From NCBI GenBank assembly GCA_028701715.1, contig JAQVQF010000061.1:1-10490 (forward strand): a stretch of 10,490 nt of DNA. Reading direction: 5' to 3'. The notes beneath the pieces are model-generated. The model searched no databases, was not told the DNA's origin, and saw nothing but the letters and a program-made list of their open reading frames with translations. Origin of the DNA: Eubacteriales bacterium. Lineage in GTDB: Bacteria > Bacillota > Clostridia > Oscillospirales > CAG-382. Position numbers and translations under genes: made by a program. How positions within the stretch are numbered: the stretch's first letter is position 1; each line of letters opens with the position of its first letter. Shown here one piece after another: positions 1-5,867 of this stretch.

Positions 1-1
1 A

Positions 2-277
2 TGCGCATTAATCACGGCGGCGACGGGGAAAAGCCCCCGTTATTTCGGCAAACCGTATTATGAAACCGCGCAATATCTCGTTTCCCATGCGGGTGTTGAT
101 TTCGCTTCTGCCGCGGTGGTGGGCGACCGACTCTATACGGATATCGCCCTTGGGAAGAACCACGGGATAACCTCGGTGCTTGTATTGACGGGAGAGACCA
201 AGCGCAGTGATATAAACGACGGCAATCGCCCGGATTATATTTTTGAAAAAGCAGAAAATTTAATCGAAGAAATATAA
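2..277 (+). CDS. HAD-IIA (NagD/4-nitrophenylphosphatase-like) phosphatase, C-terminal part
   Basis: The 5' end lies outside the window; 91 codons remain and end in TAA. The sequence shows TGKSPRYFGKPYYETAQYL near the start, where the Lys of GKP fits HAD motif III, then VVGDRLYTDIALGKNHGI, where GDRLYTDI fits HAD motif IV with its Mg-binding aspartate. A Leu-Thr-Gly-Glu-Thr segment and a DYIFEKAENLIEEI tail follow, as is usual at the C-terminus of HAD-IIA enzymes. Family members are cytoplasmic Mg-dependent phosphatases acting on small phosphorylated metabolites such as sugar phosphates, p-nitrophenyl phosphate or glycerol phosphate. The true substrate cannot be read from this fragment. The cap domain and the nucleophile motif are upstream of the window. 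The gene is followed by an independent promoter, so it is unlikely to share that transcription unit with the next gene. Confidence 0.88.
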   Translation, partial: CALITAATGKSPRYFGKPYYETAQYLVSHAGVDFASAAVVGDRLYTDIALGKNHGITSVLVLTGETKRSDINDGNRPDYIFEKAENLIEEI

Positions 278-294
278 AAATTTACAATTCCATG

Positions 295-323
295 TTGACA
301 CATAATTCCTTAAATGCTATAAT
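295..323 (+). promoter_or_regulatory. consensus sigma-A promoter of the AbrB-family gene
   Basis: TTGACA (295-300) and TATAAT (318-323) are separated by exactly 17 bases. A TG dinucleotide one base before the -10 gives an extended -10. Both hexamers are perfect consensus. Transcription would start near 330, about 28 bases before the ATG at 358, with a CGGAGG ribosome binding site at 345-350. The expected output is strong unless repressed; AbrB-type proteins often bind their own promoters. Confidence 0.9.
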
Positions 324-357
324 CTTGCAAGATAATTCATATTTCGGAGGACTAATT

Positions 358-600
358 ATGAAATCATCTGGCTATGTCAGAAAGCTCGACATGCTTGGAC
401 GCCTTGTCGTTCCCATGGAAATACGCAAAGCGCTGAGTATCAACGAAAACGATAAGCTCGAATTCTACACCGAGAACGATTCGATCATTATCAAAAAATT
501 CATTCCTGTTTGCGATTTTTGCGGAAGTGCCGACGATCTCGAAACTTTCCGTGAAAAACCCGTATGCAAGAAATGTCTTGAAGAGCTGAAGAGTCTGTAA
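358..600 (+). CDS. AbrB/SpoVT-family DNA-binding regulator with C-terminal zinc-ribbon
   Basis: This is an 80-aa cytoplasmic protein. Residues 5-48 form a swapped-hairpin AbrB domain: GYVRKLDMLGRLVVPMEIRK contains the family signature (D-x-L-G-R-hydrophobic-V-x-P-x-E-I-R), followed by a short beta segment ending in KKF. The tail carries two CxxC pairs, C52-C55 and C70-C73, predicted to bind one Zn ion. B. subtilis AbrB and SpoVT act as global transition-state or sporulation regulators; relatives with a Cys-rich tail are common in Clostridia (family knowledge). The start at 358 is chosen because CGGAGG lies 7 bases upstream and because the in-frame ATG at 292 overlaps the -35 box and would precede the transcription start. 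It appears monocistronic, between its own promoter and a strong terminator. The target genes are unknown. Confidence 0.92.
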   Translation: MKSSGYVRKLDMLGRLVVPMEIRKALSINENDKLEFYTENDSIIIKKFIPVCDFCGSADDLETFREKPVCKKCLEELKSL

Positions 601-603
601 TAC

Positions 604-657
604 GCCGAAAATAACACCTTAAACACACTTTAAGGTGTTATTTTTTCGGTTTTTTTA
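604..657 (+). terminator. rho-independent terminator after the AbrB-family gene
   Basis: A perfect 13-bp inverted repeat (611-623 with 629-641, five-base loop CACAC) is extended by A/T pairs and followed by T-runs at 641-646 and 650-656. It lies just downstream of the stop at 600. Confidence 0.9.
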
Positions 658-699
658 TAAAATGTCTGCTGAATCCGGTGTATTTATTCAGTGGACATT
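656..699 (-). terminator. probable terminator of the six-helix membrane protein gene
   Basis: The arms 661-674 and 686-699 pair at 12 of 14 positions in the minus-strand transcript, with a central 2x2 mismatch and an 11-base loop. A T-rich tail follows at 660-656. The hairpin overlaps the stop codon at 698-700. Together with the terminator at 604-657 it insulates the two convergent genes. Confidence 0.55.
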
Positions 700-1510
700 A
701 TATAAGAGGACTTCCTATCGTAGCGTACCAAAGGCCTTCCATTTCACCGTTATACTTGAACAAGCCTATTGTAAATAAAATATACATTATTATATTGGTA
801 ATATTGATTAAAAAAGCATAAATACTGAATTCCATTACAAAAATGCTGAATATGTTATAAACAATGATCAGAATAAGCACAACCGCCAGAATTACAGACA
901 ACTTACCGCAATACACGCCGGCACGAACCGTTTTAATAATACGCTTAAGAGATTTTAACGCATATATATAAAACAGAGCACAAACAGCGATAATCAAAGC
1001 AAATATCACACCGACAATCGCAATAAACGTTTTGTTTGTTAGGTATGCTTCGATTTGCCGCATATCGCTTTCATTAATATAATCAGCCGCAAGCTCTCTT
1101 ATATCGCCGTCGGAAGCGGCTGACATATAACCGATAAAAGTTAACACGGCAATTAACGCTAAAATAATGGCAACGACAAATTCGGTATAAAATATTATTT
1201 GCAAACCGGCGGGTTTTACTCCGGTATATTTATATGTCCTGCAGGATATATAAAACGTCAGTAAGCCGGCAAAAATGATAGCCTGCGGTATAACAAAGAT
1301 AAATGAAATGTTAAAAGCATTCGCCGCTTCTCCCGAAAGCGGCTGCATGGATTGAAAGAAACTCAACAGCATATTAATTCCGTATGTTATTATCGCCGCA
1401 AGGAATATGCCGTTTTGTCCGAGCCTTTTAATGGTGTTGATTGCGGGATTATCGCCGCAAAGTTCCGAATGCAGGAAGCAGTTGTTCTCATAAGGATTGA
1501 TGCCGTTCAT
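698..1510 (-). CDS. six-helix integral membrane protein of unknown function
   Basis: I do not recognise the family of this 270-aa protein. Hydrophobic segments lie at about residues 34-52, 68-90, 105-128, 161-186, 204-226 and 229-252, predicting six membrane helices. There is no signal peptide. A hydrophilic, acidic loop at about 129-160 separates helices 3 and 4, and a basic loop (SLKRIIKTVRAG) follows helix 4. No catalytic or transport motif is visible. The start at 1510 is supported by an AGAGGTGG ribosome binding site just upstream. It lies downstream of the surface-protein gene on the same strand, separated by a strong hairpin at 1544-1574, so it may be expressed separately; no convincing promoter was found in the gap. 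The codon pattern and hydrophobic profile support a real gene. Confidence 0.8.
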   Translation of the reverse strand: MNGINPYENNCFLHSELCGDNPAINTIKRLGQNGIFLAAIITYGINMLLSFFQSMQPLSGEAANAFNISFIFVIPQAIIFAGLLTFYISCRTYKYTGVKPAGLQIIFYTEFVVAIILALIAVLTFIGYMSAASDGDIRELAADYINESDMRQIEAYLTNKTFIAIVGVIFALIIAVCALFYIYALKSLKRIIKTVRAGVYCGKLSVILAVVLILIIVYNIFSIFVMEFSIYAFLINITNIIMYILFTIGLFKYNGEMEGLWYATIGSPLI

Positions 1511-1543
1511 ATTCCACCTCTTATTTACATGATATTCTATGAG

Positions 1544-1574
1544 AATAGGCCTCCGTTTTATTCGGAGGCCTATT
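1544..1574 (-). terminator. strong hairpin, probable terminator of the surface-protein gene
   Basis: A perfect 12-bp GC-rich stem (1544-1555 with 1563-1574) has a 7-base loop and sits about 14 bases past the stop of the surface-protein gene. In the minus direction the tail is only weakly T-rich (TTCTC), so termination may be partial and allow some read-through into the membrane-protein gene. Confidence 0.6.
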
Positions 1575-1587
1575 TAAGTAAAGCTAA

Positions 1588-2985
1588 TTACTTTCTTTTA
1601 ATAACTACAACTCCGGCTAAGGCTATAACCGATATTATAGCTAAGGCCGCTATTCCCGCGTCGCCGGTGATGGGAGTGCCTGATTCGCTGGATTCGGCTG
1701 AAGCTGTTGAAGATTCAACGGCAGATTCGGTTTCTGATTCCTCTGTATTTTCGGGAACATATTCATAAGCGCCGATTTCGGAAGTCCAAATATGGCTTGT
1801 TCCGTTGTAATCGACACGGAGATATCTCATGGATATGGGTTCGTCGAGCGTCAGAGAGAAGAGATAGCCCGAAAATTCACCTGTGGAAAGGACTTCGGCG
1901 TCGTCTTTGATCGCCGTGCCGATCATGGTGTAATCGGTGCCGTTAACCGAGCAATAGAAAGAAATGTTTTCGGGTTCGGTAACACCCCAAGCTCCGTACC
2001 AAAGGTCGGCGGTTATTTTCTTTATGGATTTTTCCGCGCCGAAATCGACTGCGACAGAACCTGTAGGGCTGTCGAGAGCTCCTATTGCGTTGCTGCCGGT
2101 ATCGGACCATATGCCGTCGGTCAGCTTGGTGTAATCGGGATCACCGTAACCGTCGCTGCGGACAGTGCCGGAGATAACTTCATAGGAACAATCGAGAGCG
2201 GCGTTAATCCAGGGATTATATTCGACCGGTGTGCTGGATTCGTCGGAAGTATCCGATTCCTCTGCCGGTTCCCAGGAGTTGCCCACGGGAGCGGTAAATA
2301 TGGCGTCGCGTACGCAGGGATCCCAGTAATGGTTTCTGCCGTTGCCCGCGAACGAATACTTGACATACTTGGCATCGTTGGAAACGGTGCCGCTAATTAC
2401 GAAGTAAGCTTCGGAATATTCGGTTTCGCCGTTGCCGTTATAGGGATGAATGTCGGTGTTTTCGTAACCGGTCATACCGGAAACAAGAGCGTCTGCGGCG
2501 GGAAGAATGTCGGAATCGACTTCTGTCCAGGTAGTGCCGTCTTCGGATTCATAAAGCTTGCACCATTGAACAAGCTCGTGACCGTCCGCAGAGCAAGGAA
2601 GGTTTACACCGCCGGTGGAAGAAGCGCCTATGCTGTGTAAAAAGCCTATTTCGACTTTGGTGCCGCCGAAAACTTCAAAAGCAAGCTCAAAAACCTGAGA
2701 AGCGTTTACTGTCCATACGGTAGCGGGTGACCAATATGTATCGGTAATTTTTGATTGCAGATCCTGCTGCTTGATGATCCAGTTGGATGAAAGGTCCTTT
2801 ACGATATAGCTGTCGTTGGTGGTGACTTGGTTTACGGTGATTTCGTTGCCGTCCTGAACCCAGCATACCCAGGTTCTGACGTTTGCGTCGCCGGATATTA
2901 CTTCAATGTCATCCTCGGCAAAAGCGATAATTGAGAATGTTAACGCAAGTAAAACGGCGAGCATCAGTATTAATGTCTTTTTCAA
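1588..2985 (-). CDS. secreted, surface-anchored protein with discoidin-like domain(s)
   Basis: This 465-aa exported protein starts at a TTG (2985-2983) placed 8 bases after a perfect AAGGAGG; an upstream in-frame start at 3039 would lie inside the -35 box. Residues 1-23 are a Sec signal peptide (KK, long hydrophobic core, AFA before ED). Residues 30-245 form a Trp- and Tyr-rich beta region containing an ESEDGTTW segment, with a degenerate discoidin-like look. An acidic linker at about 250-262 follows, then a clearer F5/8 type C-like region at about 268-415: KLTDGIWSD, a VAVDFGAEKSIKKI strand, FYCSVNGTDYTMIG and MRYLRVDYNG. After a Glu/Ser/Thr-rich linker the C-terminus has TPITGD (437-442), a hydrophobic stretch and KRK, resembling a degenerate LPxTG sorting signal or a plain membrane anchor. 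A role in carbohydrate or surface binding is inferred; no catalytic motif is seen. Confidence 0.85.
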   Translation of the reverse strand: MKKTLILMLAVLLALTFSIIAFAEDDIEVISGDANVRTWVCWVQDGNEITVNQVTTNDSYIVKDLSSNWIIKQQDLQSKITDTYWSPATVWTVNASQVFELAFEVFGGTKVEIGFLHSIGASSTGGVNLPCSADGHELVQWCKLYESEDGTTWTEVDSDILPAADALVSGMTGYENTDIHPYNGNGETEYSEAYFVISGTVSNDAKYVKYSFAGNGRNHYWDPCVRDAIFTAPVGNSWEPAEESDTSDESSTPVEYNPWINAALDCSYEVISGTVRSDGYGDPDYTKLTDGIWSDTGSNAIGALDSPTGSVAVDFGAEKSIKKITADLWYGAWGVTEPENISFYCSVNGTDYTMIGTAIKDDAEVLSTGEFSGYLFSLTLDEPISMRYLRVDYNGTSHIWTSEIGAYEYVPENTEESETESAVESSTASAESSESGTPITGDAGIAALAIISVIALAGVVVIKRK

Positions 2986-2993
2986 TATTAAAA

Positions 2994-3000
2994 CCTCCTT
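2994..3000 (-). promoter_or_regulatory. ribosome binding site deciding the TTG start of the surface protein
   Basis: Perfect AAGGAGG on the minus strand, 8 bases before the TTG at 2985, which opens a typical signal peptide (M-K-K-T-L-I-L). Confidence 0.88.
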
Positions 3001-3010
3001 TATATTGACA

Positions 3011-3039
3011 ATTATAACATTTATAAGTATATTAGTCAA
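3011..3039 (-). promoter_or_regulatory. promoter of the surface-protein gene
   Basis: On the minus strand TTGACT (3039-3034), a 17-base spacer and TATAAT (3016-3011), with TG one base before the -10 (extended -10). The predicted transcription start is near 3004, just ahead of the ribosome binding site. The spacer matches that of the solute-binding-protein promoter at 14 of 17 positions. Confidence 0.85.
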
Positions 3040-3071
3040 TCCTTTGTTAATGCTTTCTTTTTATTCGGCAA

Positions 3072-3107
3072 TATGCACATTATTACAATTATTATTTATG
3101 CACATTA
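3072..3107. repeat. 11-bp direct repeat flanking the end of the DUF4855-like gene
   Basis: TATGCACATTA occurs at 3072-3082 and 3097-3107, 25 bases apart. The second copy is in the last codons of the lipoprotein gene and the first is just past its stop, upstream of the surface-protein promoter. It may be a protein-binding site or chance in AT-rich sequence. Confidence 0.5.
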
Positions 3108-5686
3108 ACGGTATATATTACCTGTGATGTTTCAACTCCGTCGGATATATTTAAAATGAAAGTGTCGGTCCCGGTAAAATTTTCCATCGGAGTATATATG
3201 ATTTTACCGTCGTTGCTGACCGTTATCGAACCGTATTTCGCGCATTGCGCAACAGAGGCACCCAAGCAGATTCCGTTTTTTAATGTAACCTCGCCTTGAT
3301 ATTTCGTATTGCGCGCGGTGGATATTGCGGAATCTGCGGAATCGGAATTTCCCAATTCCAAAATACCCTTCGCATATTGATATGTTATATCATATATCGC
3401 TCTTACATATGGATCGTTCGAAGCATAGGCGCTGTAGAAAACACCCGGTCCCGCGTCCTGATAATACATTTTAACGGAATTCATATACCCGCATTCAACA
3501 CCCGCTTTAAGATAAGCGGTGTATCTGTCATGATATTCGGGATCCGACAAAGCCTTACCCTGTATTTCGATTTCGACACCCATGCCGTACATTTTGGCAA
3601 GCGCGGCGTTATCGTACAGTATCTGCTGCGTGCTTTCTTCCTTGAACATATAATTCGGCTGCATATTCGCCGCGTCAAATCCCACCTGTTCCCATTGCGT
3701 AAAGCCCGAGGCCTGATAATACGGTATCCATATTATATAATAACCGAGCGTATGCACATAATCTATGGCGTAAAACAGAGTATCTTTATTCAGACTGTCG
3801 GAAAAGTCAAGCGCTTCGTCATACCAGTAAAAGCCCACCAGCTTTTGATTTGTAAAATTACAGGAATCATATCTTTCTATTTGTCTGTCTATCCACCATT
3901 TTACAACGGTTCTGCGGTCTTCCGCTACGGACATGTTTTCGGAATTTCCGTCGCCGTCGACGTCGCCGAAGCTTTTACATTTCACGTTGGGATTGAAAAT
4001 GCTTAAAAACACCTTGACCTGATAATCGCTGTCACCCAGCGCTGTTTTTACCTCGCCGACAGCCTGTTCGAGAGCATGGACGTTGGCGTCGTCGTAAAAC
4101 AGGTCGTTTTCGTAATCGAGCCAGTCCGACATCACGGAAGGTTTATCGGCGCTGGAGTAAAGGAACCCGCCGGAAGGACAGGTAGTCATGCAGGGCAGAT
4201 AAAGATAGGAATCAAAGAAGTAATCGGTCAGCTCCCCGTCGGTATTGTAATAGCCCACATAAGGAAGATAGCTCTTTTTTGTGGTGCGTCCGGCGGAGAC
4301 GTTTTCGGTTTTGTAATTATACGCAAGGAGTATGTTTTCGCAGCCTCCGAGCGATTCCGCAGACGGATAGCCCTTGTCGTATACATTGGTTGTTTCGGGT
4401 ATTATGGTTTTCGCCGCTTCCGTTATACTCTTTGTTCCCCACACCTCTAATTCGTCAAGCCAGGCATGAGCCGGTATGGTAAGCACAAATTTAATAAATC
4501 TCGCTTTATACGAGCCGTCAAAGTCTAAAGTAACATCCACTCTTGATTGCACGGCATTGGGAAATTGATTCGCGGATTTATATATCACGGTTTGCCAGTT
4601 TTCTCCGTCTTCGGAAAGCATGACGGAAATGTTGTCGGGGTAATGTATTCCGTAATCGGTCAGTACATATATGCCCACGACCGCTTTGGAAAGCTCGGAA
4701 AGCTTGCCGAGGTCATATACAAAGGAACGCCAAAGCCCCTTTGTCGCGTGGAAATAAGCCGCGTCGGCATAGCTTGTGCCACCGCGCTTACCGTCGGTGA
4801 GCAATTTGGAAGAGGCCGGCGTATTATAATAATCCGTCCTGTGAGCTATTTCCAAATTAAAGCCGGCATAAACCCTTTGGTCAAGCCCCTTGATAAGGTT
4901 TTGGTAGGTTGCGTAATCTTCGTCGGATGCGTCCCAATAGGTCGGAGTGATATTGTCGGGCATGGGATCGTTTATATAATAATCCCCGTTGTCTTCTGTG
5001 GCGGTAATGCGATATACCTTAATGGCGTCAACGGTAGTCCATTGCGAAACAAAACCGGTTAAGACAATTTTTATATATGCCGCGTCAAAGCCTTTTTGTG
5101 TATATGCCGAATGCGTATAAACGCGGCTGCCGCTTAAAACATCGGGATATTTTTCCGATGTCGCGATTTTTATATATTCCTCTCCGTCTGTCGATATCCA
5201 AAGCTGGCATACCTTGGGTATGTTTTCGCCCGCGTTCACCTCATAACGCGAATTTATAGAAAATCCGCCGAGATTGGTTTGCAGCCCGCCGAGGTCAACC
5301 GTGATTTCTATATCGTTCCTGCCTAAAAACCCGACCCATTTTTCGGTCTCGCTTAAAGCGGCGTCATCGTTATCGGTAAGCTTTTTACCGTCGTCGGGAT
5401 AATGCTTGTACGGTTCAAGGTTAATGCTGTAGGTATTGCCGTTAATAATATTGGTATACGCGCAGTTGGCGGGCAGACCGTATTTTAAGGCGGAATCGAT
5501 TTTAACGACCGTGTCAAGGTATTCATTGTTTTCGTCGTCTTCGCTGATATCGGAGGTTTCTTCGGAATTTTCGCTTTCTTCGAGCTGCGAATCCGCGGAA
5601 ACGGACGGATCGGATTCGTTCATACAGGAAGCAAGCGCCGACATAACGAGTAACGCCGTTAGGATAAGTGATATGGTTTTTTTCAT
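3092..5686 (-). CDS. large surface lipoprotein: two discoidin-like domains, DUF4855-like domain, Ig/cadherin-like tail
   Basis: This 864-aa lipoprotein has a lipobox ending LASC at Cys21. Residues 22-55 are an acidic Ser/Glu/Asp tether. Two F5/8 type C-like regions follow: about 70-225 (KLTDNDDAALS, ITVDLGGLQ, LWISTDGEEYIKI) and about 265-418 (KLLTDGKRGG, FVYDLGKL, MLSEDGENWQ, RFIKFVLTIPAHAWLDELEVWG). Residues about 445-775 resemble DUF4855 (PF16147), with LVGFYWYDEAL at 616-626 and VEIEIQGKAL at 704-713, whose acids look like glycosidase catalytic candidates; DVDGDGNSEN at 575-584 is an EF-hand-like Ca site. The tail (about 800-864) contains YTPMENFTGTDTFILNISDG, typical of Ig/cadherin-like repeats. 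It probably binds and processes glycans outside the cell; hydrolase activity is inference. Start 5686 gives the standard lipoprotein signal; an ATG at 5701 is an alternative, and neither has a clear ribosome binding site. Confidence 0.88.
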   Translation of the reverse strand: MKKTISLILTALLVMSALASCMNESDPSVSADSQLEESENSEETSDISEDDENNEYLDTVVKIDSALKYGLPANCAYTNIINGNTYSINLEPYKHYPDDGKKLTDNDDAALSETEKWVGFLGRNDIEITVDLGGLQTNLGGFSINSRYEVNAGENIPKVCQLWISTDGEEYIKIATSEKYPDVLSGSRVYTHSAYTQKGFDAAYIKIVLTGFVSQWTTVDAIKVYRITATEDNGDYYINDPMPDNITPTYWDASDEDYATYQNLIKGLDQRVYAGFNLEIAHRTDYYNTPASSKLLTDGKRGGTSYADAAYFHATKGLWRSFVYDLGKLSELSKAVVGIYVLTDYGIHYPDNISVMLSEDGENWQTVIYKSANQFPNAVQSRVDVTLDFDGSYKARFIKFVLTIPAHAWLDELEVWGTKSITEAAKTIIPETTNVYDKGYPSAESLGGCENILLAYNYKTENVSAGRTTKKSYLPYVGYYNTDGELTDYFFDSYLYLPCMTTCPSGGFLYSSADKPSVMSDWLDYENDLFYDDANVHALEQAVGEVKTALGDSDYQVKVFLSIFNPNVKCKSFGDVDGDGNSENMSVAEDRRTVVKWWIDRQIERYDSCNFTNQKLVGFYWYDEALDFSDSLNKDTLFYAIDYVHTLGYYIIWIPYYQASGFTQWEQVGFDAANMQPNYMFKEESTQQILYDNAALAKMYGMGVEIEIQGKALSDPEYHDRYTAYLKAGVECGYMNSVKMYYQDAGPGVFYSAYASNDPYVRAIYDITYQYAKGILELGNSDSADSAISTARNTKYQGEVTLKNGICLGASVAQCAKYGSITVSNDGKIIYTPMENFTGTDTFILNISDGVETSQVIYTVNVHK

Positions 5687-5822
5687 CGTATAAATACCCA
5701 TGCCGTAAAATTTGTATAAGCGGGAATGAAAGCCGGCATGGGTTGAGCCTGCCTTTCCGTATAATCATTCATTCCGAAATTCTGACATTCTGACATTCCG
5801 AAGCTGTAATCTTTACAAAGCG

Positions 5823-5848
5823 AACGGTTGCGCGTAAACGCAACCGTT
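5823..5848 (-). terminator. hairpin after the solute-binding-protein gene
   Basis: A perfect 10-bp stem (5823-5832 with 5839-5848) with a 6-base loop, 20 bases past the stop of the solute-binding-protein gene. The minus-strand tail (TTCGCTTT) is only moderately T-rich, so it may end transcription or attenuate it before the DUF4855-like gene. Confidence 0.6.
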
Positions 5849-5867
5849 TTAATATTAGTCTGTATAA

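Noticed and set aside
292..357. N-terminal extension of the AbrB-family protein from ATG 292
   Set aside because: It overlaps the promoter and would precede the predicted transcription start. ATG 358 has a good ribosome binding site and a family-typical N-terminus.
1352..1768. Plus-strand open frame spanning the gap between two minus-strand genes
   Set aside because: It crosses two coding regions and a terminator hairpin, and its product is the antisense of a membrane protein and a Ser-rich linker.
1792..2640. Long plus-strand open frame antisense to the surface-protein gene
   Set aside because: It is fully embedded in a well-supported gene on the opposite strand, has no ribosome binding site, and its protein has no recognisable domain. 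Long antisense frames are expected in this composition.
2986..3039. Upstream start of the surface protein at 3039
   Set aside because: It coincides with the -35 hexamer of the predicted promoter and would bury the signal peptide behind 18 extra residues.
3296..5062. Several plus-strand open frames (3296-4006, 4076-4450, 4547-5062) antisense to the DUF4855-like gene
   Set aside because: They are shadows of the real gene: no family resemblance, no start signals, and an odd residue composition.
5730..5760. Possible hairpin in the leader of the 864-aa lipoprotein gene, examined as a riboswitch
   Set aside because: The pairing is short and interrupted, and no known riboswitch core was recognised.
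5780..5795. Tandem TTCTGACA TTCTGACA as a possible repeat array or CRISPR fragment
   Set aside because: There are only two 8-bp units with no spacers of uniform length. It was kept only as a note on the leader region.
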